From NCBI RefSeq assembly GCF_001632845.1, contig NZ_CP011994.1, forward strand, positions 2,490,001-2,554,000: a stretch of DNA of 64,000 bases, read 5' to 3'. Both the position numbers and the translations under genes were made by a program. This DNA is from Ectothiorhodospira sp. BSL-9 (GTDB lineage: Bacteria; Pseudomonadota; Gammaproteobacteria; Ectothiorhodospirales; Ectothiorhodospiraceae). Shown in pieces: positions 43,068-50,968 of this stretch; the stretch's first letter is position 1; every line of letters begins with the position of its first letter. Under the pieces are notes generated by a model. That model was given only the letters and a program-made list of their open reading frames with translations, was not told where the DNA came from and ran no database searches.

Positions 43068-43388
43068 TTAGCTGTCCGCGGTCTCTGATTGCAGCACTTC
43101 AAAACATTCCAGGTGTGGCCCGGTAAGGTAGATATGGGAATGATTGCCGGCCGACCGATGGGCCTGGCGAAATGCGTCGGACTGCGTCCAGGCCTCGAAA
43201 TCGTTCCGGCTGGCCCATAGAGTGTGGGTGGAGAAGAGCGTGTGGTCGTTAAACGATGCACCACGCAGCAGTTTGAACTCAATGAATCCGGGCACTCCCT
43301 TCAGGCGGCCCTCGCGTCTTTCCCAGATTCCTTCGAACTCGGCTTCATGGCCGAGGTGGACCTTGAAGCGATTCATGGCAATCATCAT
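43068..43388 (-). CDS. IsdG-like heme monooxygenase (ABM fold)
   Basis: A 106-residue antibiotic-biosynthesis-monooxygenase-fold protein. Features of the IsdG/HmoA group are the early Asn in IAMNRFKV, Trp in FEAWTQSDAFRQAH, and the following His, which match the Asn-Trp-His catalytic set by position. GVPGFIEFKLLRG is also typical. These enzymes open heme using oxygen. The Fur box upstream and the HemS-type gene downstream support a heme role, although ABM proteins include unrelated monooxygenases. The start is MMIAMN, either of two adjacent ATGs. Confidence 0.75.
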   Translation of the reverse strand: MMIAMNRFKVHLGHEAEFEGIWERREGRLKGVPGFIEFKLLRGASFNDHTLFSTHTLWASRNDFEAWTQSDAFRQAHRSAGNHSHIYLTGPHLECFEVLQSETADS

Positions 43389-43440
43389 GGCGGCGTCTCC
43401 TGGCGTGCTTGTGGGTTGTGCGATCGTCTTGCAGATTTTT

Positions 43441-43459
43441 GATGATAATGAGAATAGTA
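43441..43459 (-). promoter_or_regulatory. Fur-like box upstream of the IsdG-like gene
   Basis: GATGATAATGAGAATAGTA, with the common variant GATAATGAGAATAG of Fur sites. It lies about 55 bp before the start. Confidence 0.65.
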
Positions 43460-43507
43460 CGCATTAAGCTTAAAGCCAAGAGTCCACGAGTCGAATCCGC
43501 TGACCCG

Positions 43508-43635
43508 CTCCCACAGGCAGGGGGGCGCAACACCAGTCAGCCCCCGTGGGAGCTGGCCTTGCCGGCGATGCGCTGCGGCGGCAGCGCCCTGGGGATGCTC
43601 GGGTGCCCACCGCCTTCGCGGGCAAGCCCGACCCC
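43508..43635. repeat. Two inverted REP-like elements (BIME-like)
   Basis: GTGGGAGCTGGCCTTGCCGGCG begins at 43546 (only 20 bases are typical REP core) and CTTCGCGGGCAAGCCCG near 43614 is the same type on the opposite strand; both look like the GTGGGAGCGGGCTTGCCCGCG class of gammaproteobacterial REPs. A CTCCCAC...GTGGGAG pair also folds at 43508-43552. The gap 43460-43856, about 400 bp, holds only this repeat and no gene I can support. Confidence 0.6.
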
Positions 43636-43856
43636 TATCAAGTTCACTTGGACAACCCCATTTCTACCAGCGTCGTATTGGCGTTCGTTGGAGGGCATGT
43701 CATTATGGGGCCATGGGGATCATCATTGATCCTTGCCTACGATGCCGTCACTCCAGCCAGCCGCCGCCAGCCAAGTGACACCTTTCCGGAGTTACGGATG
43801 TTCAGTCTTGTCAGACACCTGGGTGGTGCTGGCGGCATATCATCGGGAGCTGCTTC

Positions 43857-44198
43857 ATGATCGCCCTTGATGATCTGCGCGCCTTTCTCCACGACCTTGA
43901 AATCGCCCATCACGTGCGTGGCCGGGTGCGGCTTAAACTCGTGCGTGATCCCCAGTTTCAACAGCTGCCTTCCGGGGCCTTGATCGAACAGATTCAGCAC
44001 CTGCTGGAAAAGCTGCCCGGGGTGCGCTCCGTGCGTCTGAACCTGCTCGCACGCTCCTGCGTGGTTGAATACGACCCGGAAACGATCCCTCCGGATGCCT
44101 GGGCAGATTTTTTATCCGGCGAGCCATCATCTGCGGCCAGCACGCTGGAGAATGTGCTGATTCAGGCCTACCAGGAGGTCACCGATGCCCTGTCCTGA
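43857..44198 (+). CDS. HMA2-domain small protein, first gene of the P1B-ATPase operon
   Basis: A 113-residue cytoplasmic protein with an HMA2-type ferredoxin fold: AHHVRGRVRLKLV is the first strand, LPGVRSVRLNLLARSCVVEYDPE the second and third. A Cys occurs in RSCVVEYD but not the CxxC of copper chaperones. The sequence is related to the N-terminus of the ATPase at 45380 (AIRGRVRFRYRR...GVESVRVNERVDSLVIRFEPE). ATG 43857 is preceded by CGGGAGC. It heads a five-gene, tightly spaced run. Confidence 0.7.
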   Translation: MIALDDLRAFLHDLEIAHHVRGRVRLKLVRDPQFQQLPSGALIEQIQHLLEKLPGVRSVRLNLLARSCVVEYDPETIPPDAWADFLSGEPSSAASTLENVLIQAYQEVTDALS

Positions 44199-44315
44199 TC
44201 CCTCGGCCCATCCCCACCAGGCCATGCGCCGGTGACGTCCGGGATCGGTCGTGCCCGTGTGTTGTCCTACACTTTAGAAGAAGAGAATCCTGCCGAATTG
44301 AGGAGGATGGATACC

Positions 44316-44576
44316 ATGATACCTTTACTGCCTTTCGCTGCCGGGATCATCACCGGCGCGGTCGCGGTGCGACTGTTGAAGACCGATCGCACCCGCAAGA
44401 GCCTCAACCAGGCCGGTGAGCGTCTGCGTGATGCCACCGTCTCGAGTCTTGAGGGAATCGAGAACACCTCGGCGCGGGCCCGGCGACGGCTGGCCCGCGC
44501 CGAGGCCGCGAAGCCGCGCGACGACGAGTCCGTCATCGACGGTCAGGCCCGCAAGGACGAGGAGCCCTCGTCGTGA
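44316..44576 (+). CDS. Small DUF5132-like membrane protein
   Basis: An 86-residue protein: one hydrophobic helix with small residues (LLPFAAGIITGAVAVRLL), then a charged amphipathic helix (RLRDATVSSLEGIENTSARARRRL) and an acidic tail. AGGAGG at 44301-44306 is nine bases before ATG 44316. Similar short proteins accompany HMA2 proteins and P1B-ATPases in other bacteria. The last bases overlap the GTG of the next gene. Confidence 0.6.
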   Translation: MIPLLPFAAGIITGAVAVRLLKTDRTRKSLNQAGERLRDATVSSLEGIENTSARARRRLARAEAAKPRDDESVIDGQARKDEEPSS

Positions 44577-44935
44577 GGCCGATGCGTCCTGGGCCGGGGC
44601 GCCCGCGGCCTGTATATGGTCCGTTGCCCCCACGCCCCCCTGCCGACCACAACCCCTTTGTACGGGGGTTGGTGGTGGGCGGCTGTCTGTCCGCCTTTCG
44701 TGACATGGGGCGGCGCGGCTCGCCGCGGCCCACCAAGACCGTGGTTCGCCGGGCTCTGCAGGAAGGCACCGCCCTGGCCGCGGGCACAAGGGCCGCTGTG
44801 GCCGTGGGGCAACGGGACTGGACCAGCGCCTTGACCGCCGCCGCCGCGGGAGCGGCCGGGGTATTGATCATTGAACGCCTGCTGGGTGATCCGCCCAAGG
44901 CTCAACCGGAGTGTATCGATGGGGAAAAAGAGTAA
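44573..44935 (+). CDS. Small glycine/alanine-rich membrane-associated protein
   Basis: A 120-residue protein. It has a Pro/Arg-rich N-terminus, then a short hydrophobic patch (FVRGLVVGGCLSAF) and a second Ala/Gly-rich helix (TSALTAAAAGAAGVLIIERLLG). GTG 44573 overlaps the previous stop; ATG 44582 is an alternative start. No family recognised. It is embedded in the P1B-ATPase operon and overlaps the next gene by 17 bp. Confidence 0.55.
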   Translation: MRPMRPGPGRPRPVYGPLPPRPPADHNPFVRGLVVGGCLSAFRDMGRRGSPRPTKTVVRRALQEGTALAAGTRAAVAVGQRDWTSALTAAAAGAAGVLIIERLLGDPPKAQPECIDGEKE

Positions 44936-45380
44936 GAAAAAGGAAGCCAAACGCCGGCGCGAGGCCATGTATGCGGGCTATGGATGGGGTCCGCATGACC
45001 ACGAAGGTCATGGCTATGGCCCGGGTTACGGTGCCTATGGCGAGGGCCCCTGGGGATACGAGGGTGCCAACGATCCGCGCGGCGCGCAGGGGCGCTACGG
45101 CTATGGTTATGGTTATGGTGGCGAGGGTGCCCGCGAAGGTGAGGGTCTTTTCGATGGCTTGAAGGGCCTGCTGCGGGGCCGGCATAACGACCAGTTCCTG
45201 TTGGGACTGGCCATCGGTGCCGGCGCCGCCTGGGTGCTCAGTGACGAGGAGATGCGCCGCAAGCTGATGAAGGCCGGTGTTGACCTCTATTCGGGCGTGG
45301 CCGGCGGGGTTGAGGAGCTCAAGGAGCAGATGGCCGATATCAAGGCGGAAATGGACGCTGAACGTCACGGGGACAAGTGA
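44919..45380 (+). CDS. GYG-rich protein with YtxH-like helix
   Basis: A 153-residue protein. A Lys/Arg-rich start (MGKKSKKKEAKRRREAM) leads into a low-complexity Gly/Tyr/His region (GYGWGPHDHEGHGYGPGYG and later YGYGYGYGG). After this comes a membrane-spanning or associated helix (QFLLGLAIGAGAAWVL) and an amphipathic helix (LKEQMADIKAEMDAERHGDK). The Gly/Tyr/His stretch could bind metal or drive assembly. ATG 44919 has GGAG upstream. The stop overlaps the ATPase ATG by one base. Confidence 0.6.
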   Translation: MGKKSKKKEAKRRREAMYAGYGWGPHDHEGHGYGPGYGAYGEGPWGYEGANDPRGAQGRYGYGYGYGGEGAREGEGLFDGLKGLLRGRHNDQFLLGLAIGAGAAWVLSDEEMRRKLMKAGVDLYSGVAGGVEELKEQMADIKAEMDAERHGDK

Positions 45381-47497
45381 TGGACGAAACCTGGTTCAGC
45401 GAGCTGGAGCCAGTGCATGCCATCCGGGGACGGGTGCGGTTTCGTTACCGCCGTCGGCCGCGGATGCCCGCTGAAGGCCGTCGCATTGCGGCAGCCGTGG
45501 CTTCCCTCGAGGGGGTGGAATCCGTGCGGGTCAATGAGCGCGTGGATTCGCTGGTGATTCGCTTTGAACCGGAGGTGACGGAAATGGCCCGGTTGCGGGA
45601 GGGCATCCTCTCCCTGACCGCGCCGCTGCAACAGGGCACATCGGCCCGTGAACGGGATGAGGGCGGTGGTCTCCTGGCGGCAGGCGTTGGCGGCGTGACG
45701 TTGATGCTCACCCGCTGGCTGCCACCCTGGTTGCAGTTCCCCCTGTCGATTGCCATTGCCCTGCCGGTGCTGGGTGCGGCGGTGCGTGACCTGTTCCGCC
45801 AGGGTATCACCTCGCATGTTCTGGAGGCGCTGGCGGTGATCATTTCCATCGCCCGTCGCGATTATTTTGCCGCCAATACCACGGCCTTCCTGCTGGCGCT
45901 GGGGGAGTACCTGGAGCATTCCATCCAGCGGCGTTCCGATGACCTGCTCAAGCATTTGATGCGCCCGGGTGATACGGAAGTCTGGGTAGAACGTGATGAT
46001 GTGGAATTGCTGGTGGATGCCCGTGAGGTGCGCACCGGCGATATGGTGATCGCGGCCACCGGCACGGTGATTCCCGTGGATGGCACGGTGCTGGGTGGCG
46101 AGGCGCTGGTGAATGAATCCACCATGACGGGGGAGAGTGTTCCCGTCACACGTCGTCGCGGTGACACGGCTCTGTCCGGCACCCTGGTGCAGGAGGGGCG
46201 TATCCGCATCTACGCCGAGCGGGTGGGCCGCCATGCCGCTGCGGCTCGCATTGCCGACTTTGTGGAACAGTCCCTGGAGGCGAAGAGCAGGACCCAGCTG
46301 GAAGCGGCGAACATGGCAGATCGACTGGTCCCCATGGTGCTGGGCCTCTCTGGCGGCACCTGGCTGGTCTCCCAGGATACACAGCGGGTGGCGGCGGTGC
46401 TGCAGGCCGACTACTCCTGCGCCCTGAAGCTGGCCACCCCGGTGGCATTCAAGTCCGCCATGTATCGGGCGGGGCAGTCGGGCGTGCTGGTCAAGGGCGC
46501 CACGGCGCTGGAGAAACTGGCCGAGGCCGACACCTTCGTGTTCGACAAGACGGGTACGCTCACGAGCGGCGAACTGGAGGTGACCGACTCCATTGCTTTC
46601 GATAGTGACTTCACCTCTGAAGATCTGATCAACATGGCAGCCTCGGTGGAGGAGCACTACTTTCACCCTCTGGCCATGGCCGTGGTGGAGGCAGCTGAGC
46701 GCTTGCCCAATCAAAAACACTTCAACCATAAGGAAGTGGAGTTCATCGTCGCCCATGGGGTGGCCAGCAGTATTGAGGGACGGCGCATCGTGGTGGGCTC
46801 CCGGCATTTCCTTGAGGAACATGAAGGAATCCACATGGCGCCCTTCTCGAAGGTGATCGAGCGCCTGCAGGATGAGGGCAAGACACCGCTCTATATCGGT
46901 TATGGCGGTCAGTTGCTGGGTGTGCTGGGGCTCAAGGACACGCTTCGCTCCAATGCTGCGGCCACGGTGGAGCGACTGCGTCACCTGGGGGTGCGCCGGG
47001 TGATCATGCTCACGGGTGATCAGCCGGAGCGGGCCCGTTTGATGGCTGAACACCTGGGGCTGGATGACTACCGCGCAGGACTCATGCCTGAGGACAAGGC
47101 GACAGCGCTCAAGGCCCTGGCCGATGAGGGTGCCCGCATCGCTTTCGTGGGAGATGGGATCAACGATGCCCCGGCCCTCTCGGGCGCCCACGTGGGCATG
47201 GCCATGCATCACGGGGCCGATGTGGCGCGTCTGGCGGCGGATATCACCCTGCTGGAGGACGATATTGCCCGGGTAGCGGATGCCAAGGCTCTGGCACTGG
47301 CCACGCGCGGACTGCTCGACAGTAATTTCAAGCTCACCGTGGGGCTGAACACGGGCATCCTCTCCGCTGCCGCCTTTGGGTTGTTGAATCCGGTGGCGGC
47401 TTCGGCACTGCACAATGGCAGCACCATCGGCATTTTGTTGCGGGCCCTGGCTGGAGCTGGGTTGCCAGGGGGGCAAACGACTTCCCGGGCCGCCTGA
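45380..47497 (+). CDS. P1B-type metal ATPase with HMA2 N-terminus and noncanonical membrane motif (FezB-like)
   Basis: A 705-residue heavy-metal P-type ATPase. The N-terminal 80 residues are an HMA2 fold without CxxC. The actuator motif MTGESVPV is near residue 250, the phosphorylation motif FDKTGTLT near 388, the HP locus EEHYFHPLA near 427, and the hinge VGDGINDAPAL near 591. The membrane motif, normally CPC, reads YSCALKLATP (about residue 344), so the metal cannot be assigned as Cu or Zn. A P1B-6-like type, as in the ferrosome protein FezB, is the best fit from memory. The four preceding small genes are translationally coupled, suggesting a complex or organelle for iron. Confidence 0.85.
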   Translation: MDETWFSELEPVHAIRGRVRFRYRRRPRMPAEGRRIAAAVASLEGVESVRVNERVDSLVIRFEPEVTEMARLREGILSLTAPLQQGTSARERDEGGGLLAAGVGGVTLMLTRWLPPWLQFPLSIAIALPVLGAAVRDLFRQGITSHVLEALAVIISIARRDYFAANTTAFLLALGEYLEHSIQRRSDDLLKHLMRPGDTEVWVERDDVELLVDAREVRTGDMVIAATGTVIPVDGTVLGGEALVNESTMTGESVPVTRRRGDTALSGTLVQEGRIRIYAERVGRHAAAARIADFVEQSLEAKSRTQLEAANMADRLVPMVLGLSGGTWLVSQDTQRVAAVLQADYSCALKLATPVAFKSAMYRAGQSGVLVKGATALEKLAEADTFVFDKTGTLTSGELEVTDSIAFDSDFTSEDLINMAASVEEHYFHPLAMAVVEAAERLPNQKHFNHKEVEFIVAHGVASSIEGRRIVVGSRHFLEEHEGIHMAPFSKVIERLQDEGKTPLYIGYGGQLLGVLGLKDTLRSNAAATVERLRHLGVRRVIMLTGDQPERARLMAEHLGLDDYRAGLMPEDKATALKALADEGARIAFVGDGINDAPALSGAHVGMAMHHGADVARLAADITLLEDDIARVADAKALALATRGLLDSNFKLTVGLNTGILSAAAFGLLNPVAASALHNGSTIGILLRALAGAGLPGGQTTSRAA

Positions 47498-47576
47498 GTC
47501 GCCAGGGGGAGGGGGCTGGCAGGTGCATTTATTGATTTTGAATGTTGAATGATTATTACTCAAAAGGAGCATAGCC

Positions 47577-48029
47577 GTGTCATTCAGATGTCGTTGGCCT
47601 TTGATCATTGCGTTGCCATTCTTGCTGGCGGGCTGCGGGGGGACTCCATCGGGGGATCATGAGCCAGCCTATGAGGATGGCACTTACCGGGGTGGCTTCT
47701 TTGACCGTGACCAGATACAGGTGGTGGTGCAGGTCACCCTGGAGAACAATCAAGTCACGGAAGCCAGTTTCCGCCAACTGGCCTATGGCGGTACGGATTA
47801 TCGGCTGGCCGAGGAGGGGGTGCCCCGGGGGATTGCCGATCAGTACCGCGAACTGCTGGATCACATGCTGGGCAAGGATATCAACCAGGTGATTCCGGAA
47901 CTCTATTCGCCCGGTGAGGTGGTGACGGAGAATGCGGAGGTGGATGGTTTCACTTCGGCCACCATTCGCTCATCCAAGGTGATTTCTGCCCTACGGGATG
48001 CCTTGAATCGCGGCGTGTACAGCTACTGA
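47577..48029 (+). CDS. FMN-binding-domain lipoprotein
   Basis: A 150-residue lipoprotein (lipobox LLAGC, Cys about residue 20) with an FMN-bind domain: YRGGFFDRDQIQVVVQVTLENNQVTEASF is the beta region and DGFTSATIRSSKVISAL contains the Thr site for covalent FMN attachment by ApbE (SGAT-like motif). Such proteins carry electrons at the membrane. GTG 47577 is preceded by AAAGGAG. A weak Fur-like sequence (47545-47563) lies upstream. It may pass electrons for metal reduction connected with the P1B-ATPase operon, but this is only inferred from position. Confidence 0.8.
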   Translation: MSFRCRWPLIIALPFLLAGCGGTPSGDHEPAYEDGTYRGGFFDRDQIQVVVQVTLENNQVTEASFRQLAYGGTDYRLAEEGVPRGIADQYRELLDHMLGKDINQVIPELYSPGEVVTENAEVDGFTSATIRSSKVISALRDALNRGVYSY

Positions 48030-48041
48030 GGATGCGCTGCA

Positions 48042-50606
48042 TCATTCTTCCCAGCGTGAACCGGTTTCCTCGGGTGTGGGGGAGGGTGCCGCTTCAAAGG
48101 GTGTGAGACGCAGGAAGGCATCCAGGTGCCGGCCGGCCAGTTCCTCGTGGCCGTGCCGGCCCAGCACCCGGTAATGATAATAGTGACGCCCGGCATGCAC
48201 GTAGCCGCGCCCGGGCTGTTCCAGTCGTGACAGATACGGATCCTGGTGGGGTGGCACCTGTCGGGCCAGGGCTTCATACAAGGAGCCCAACTCCGCACCG
48301 ATCACCCAGCGCGCCTCGCCGGCATGCACCCGTCGCTGTGATCGGGGCGCACCATACTCCACCACGGGGCGATTACGGGTGTTCACGGGATAGTCGTCGA
48401 ACACCTGACTCAGCCCTACGTTTCCGGCATAAAAGCGCAACGACACGGCCTGGAGCAAAGGGGCCGGTAGCTCGGGGTTGCCCGCCAGCGCCCGGCCATG
48501 CCGGACCAGGACATCCGGATCCAGGGTCACATCCGCTTCGGTACCCACCAGTGCCAGGATGGAGCCGGTGGGGAACATGTCACCGCGCCAGGCCACCACC
48601 TGGGGAAACACCTCCTGCATGGTGCGCCCTATGCTGCCCAGTTCCCGTTCGGTGAGCTGATAAAGCGGTAGCCATTGGACAAATAACCCACCATCGGCCA
48701 GGCGCTCTCGGGCCACCTCGTAATGCTCCCGGGTGTAGAGATTGCCCGTGCCCGCCTTCCAGGGCGTGAACAGGTCGCTGATGATGACATCGTAGCGGCG
48801 GTCGGTATGACGCAGGCAATGGTGGCCATCCTGGGCACGCACGGTGACCCGCTCGTCCTGGAAAAGCCCGTTGTTCCACGGAGAAAAATGGATCCTTGCC
48901 AGCTCCACCACCTCCGGCAGGAGTTCGCACACATCCACCCGATCCACCGGAAACATCAGGCTGGTGCCGGCGGTGATGCCTGTGCCCATGCCCAGGTAGA
49001 AGATGTTGCGCGGATCCGGGTGGGTCATCATGGGGATCAGGGTGCGGTTGCGTTCCGACTCCAGCGATGTGGTGCCGCCCAGGGTGTAGTAGTTGTTCAC
49101 GCGCAATGCGCGATGTTCATCCCTTTGCACCACCGTGGCTGTGGCATGGCTGCCCTCCCGCACATCCAGAAGAGACTCCCCAGCGGCCTGGTCCAGGCGG
49201 GACACGCCAAGCCCCTGCGGATCCCAGGCCAGCAGGCCCAGGCAAATGGCCGTCAGCGGGGTGGCCCCGGCCAGGCGCCAGACGATGGGTGCGGAGCCCC
49301 TCCAGATCAGCCAGACGGCGAGAGCGGGATAGACGGCGGCAAAGACCAGCAGGCTGCCGGTCACGCCGATCCAGGGCAGGAGCACAAAGCCGGCCGCCAG
49401 CGAGCCGATGATGGCCCCCGAGGTGTTGGCCGCCACCAGTTGTCCGATGATCCGGCCCGGTTCAGGACGCGATGCCTCCACCACCCGCAACAGGTACGGC
49501 AGCACGGCCCCCAGGAGGATCCCGGGGAGCACCATGACTGCCATCGCGGTGGCCGAGACGGCCGTCAGATAGTCCCGCCAGCCAGCACCGGCTCCCACGT
49601 AGTTGAGCCCGTCGGTGGCGGCGTGAAAGGCCCAGGGTGAAGCCCCGATCACACCAGCGGACAGGAGCAACAGCACGGTGAGTACCCCATGGGGTGGCAT
49701 GCGTTTCAGGCGTGCCAGGGCATTGGCCATCAGCGAGCCCAGGGTCAGCGCCACCAGGAAAGACACCAGGACGATGGCGTAGGTATAGACGGAGTTCTGC
49801 AACACCTGGGCGAACAACCGGGTCCAGAGTACCTCCACGCCCAGGGTGGCCAGGCCCGAGGCGAAGGCAATCACGCCCACCAGGCGCGGCGGCAGTGATG
49901 GCCAGCGGGAAACCGCCGCCGTGGCTGCGGTTTCTGCGGGGGAGGGCATGGAGGGCAGCTCGGTGCGGCTTTCGCGGGAGAGGATGCGGCGTGCCAGAAC
50001 GATGGCAATGATTCCCACCGAGAGATCAATGCCAATGGCCAGCAGATAGGCACCGTGGAAACCCAGCAGCATGGGCAGGACGAAACCGGCGGCCAGCGCC
50101 CCCATGGCGGAGCCGAAGGTGTTCAGGGCATACAGCGCCGTTCCGGTGGTGGAGAGGCGGCCCACCACGCGCACCATGAACTGCCCCATCATGGGCAGGG
50201 TACCCCCCATCAAAAAGGCCGGCGGGAAGAGGATCAAAGTGGCCAGGCCTGCCTTGAGGGCCTGATCGGCCACGGGGTGATCTCCGGCCAGGGCGTACAG
50301 TGCCGGGTACAGGCTGTGATACAGGTCAGTAAGGAAGAAATGGCCCAGGGCGGTGAGGGCGACGGCCACCTCCAGTACCCCGAAAGTGGCCAGGGCGGAC
50401 CTGACCCGGGGGGCCATACGCCCCCAGAACCACCCGCCGGCTGCCAGTCCGGCAAAGAACACCGCGATGGCCAGCGCCGCCGCCTGTGCGGTGCTGCCAA
50501 ACAGCAAACCCAGTTCCCGAACCCACAGCACCTGATAGACCAGCGCGGCAAAGCCCGAAAGAAAAAACAGGGCAGCGATGGCCCAGCGAAGCGGTGTTGA
50601 CACCAT
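48042..50606 (-). CDS. Membrane-fused spermidine-synthase-like protein
   Basis: An 854-residue inner-membrane protein. Residues 1-440 hold about 12-14 helices like an MFS-type segment (FFLSGFAALVYQVLWVRELG, GALAAGFVLPMLLGFHGAYL, and a repeat FASGLATLGVEVLWTRLFAQ). The C-terminal domain is a spermidine-synthase-type Rossmann fold: IFYLGMGTGITAG near residue 535, VDVCELLPEVVELARIHF, RAQDGHHCLRHTDRRYDVIISDLFTPW. Aminopropyltransfer or methylation of an unknown acceptor is possible. ATG 50606 is preferred because a Fur box occupies the earlier candidate start at 50639. Convergent with the FMN-binding gene, 12 bp apart. Confidence 0.8.
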   Translation of the reverse strand: MVSTPLRWAIAALFFLSGFAALVYQVLWVRELGLLFGSTAQAAALAIAVFFAGLAAGGWFWGRMAPRVRSALATFGVLEVAVALTALGHFFLTDLYHSLYPALYALAGDHPVADQALKAGLATLILFPPAFLMGGTLPMMGQFMVRVVGRLSTTGTALYALNTFGSAMGALAAGFVLPMLLGFHGAYLLAIGIDLSVGIIAIVLARRILSRESRTELPSMPSPAETAATAAVSRWPSLPPRLVGVIAFASGLATLGVEVLWTRLFAQVLQNSVYTYAIVLVSFLVALTLGSLMANALARLKRMPPHGVLTVLLLLSAGVIGASPWAFHAATDGLNYVGAGAGWRDYLTAVSATAMAVMVLPGILLGAVLPYLLRVVEASRPEPGRIIGQLVAANTSGAIIGSLAAGFVLLPWIGVTGSLLVFAAVYPALAVWLIWRGSAPIVWRLAGATPLTAICLGLLAWDPQGLGVSRLDQAAGESLLDVREGSHATATVVQRDEHRALRVNNYYTLGGTTSLESERNRTLIPMMTHPDPRNIFYLGMGTGITAGTSLMFPVDRVDVCELLPEVVELARIHFSPWNNGLFQDERVTVRAQDGHHCLRHTDRRYDVIISDLFTPWKAGTGNLYTREHYEVARERLADGGLFVQWLPLYQLTERELGSIGRTMQEVFPQVVAWRGDMFPTGSILALVGTEADVTLDPDVLVRHGRALAGNPELPAPLLQAVSLRFYAGNVGLSQVFDDYPVNTRNRPVVEYGAPRSQRRVHAGEARWVIGAELGSLYEALARQVPPHQDPYLSRLEQPGRGYVHAGRHYYHYRVLGRHGHEELAGRHLDAFLRLTPFEAAPSPTPEETGSRWEE

Positions 50607-50624
50607 GGGGAGTATCCCGGTGAA

Positions 50625-50643
50625 GTGAATGATAATCAATCCT
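50625..50643. promoter_or_regulatory. Fur box between spermidine-synthase-like gene and DUF2256 gene
   Basis: GTGAATGATAATCAATCCT, with a strong left core AATGATAATCA and a weaker right half. It is about 20 bp before ATG 50606 on the minus strand and 160 bp before the DUF2256 gene on the plus strand. The rest of the 160-bp gap (50644-50803) holds nothing recognised. Confidence 0.65.
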
Positions 50644-50803
50644 TTATGTTATTAGATAATGCCGTTCAGGTGAAGCCGAACACGGGGTGTGATTGGTTCA
50701 CATCAGGCACTCGGATACACTCGAGATCACCATTGAGTGCTTCGGAACGCCTGCCGGAGGCCTTGCCAGGTCATTTTCTTACGGATCGGAGCCGGGGCAT
50801 CGG

Positions 50804-50968
50804 ATGAGCCACGCCAAACCCAACCTGCCTACAAAAACCTGCGCAGTCTGCGGCCGTCCGTTCGCCTGGCGGCGCAAGTGGGCCCGCGTCTGGCATGAGG
50901 TGCGCTATTGTTCCGAGCGCTGTCGTCGCCAACGGGGCTCGGTGGGGGCCGGGAGGGGGCCCACATGA
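50804..50968 (+). CDS. DUF2256 zinc-ribbon-like small protein
   Basis: A 54-residue protein with two CxxC-type pairs: [10 protein letters not shown] and [10 protein letters not shown], separated by the conserved [14 protein letters not shown]. This is the DUF2256 pattern, a small cysteine protein often found next to cryptochrome/photolyase genes. ATG 50804 begins the family domain; the longer frame upstream is not conserved. Its stop overlaps the photolyase ATG (ATGA), indicating coupling. Function unknown. Confidence 0.85.
   Translation: MSHAKPNLPTKTCAVCGRPFAWRRKWARVWHEVRYCSERCRRQRGSVGAGRGPT

Noticed and set aside
47545-47563. A Fur box before the FMN-binding lipoprotein
   Set aside because: Only about 10 of 19 bases match the consensus, with no palindrome; noted but too weak to list as a site.
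45365-47608. A 747-codon open frame on the minus strand opposite the P1B-ATPase
   Set aside because: It mirrors the ATPase reading frame in GC-rich DNA, is rich in His, Gln and Gly without any domain pattern, and has no ribosome site; all P-type motifs are on the plus strand.
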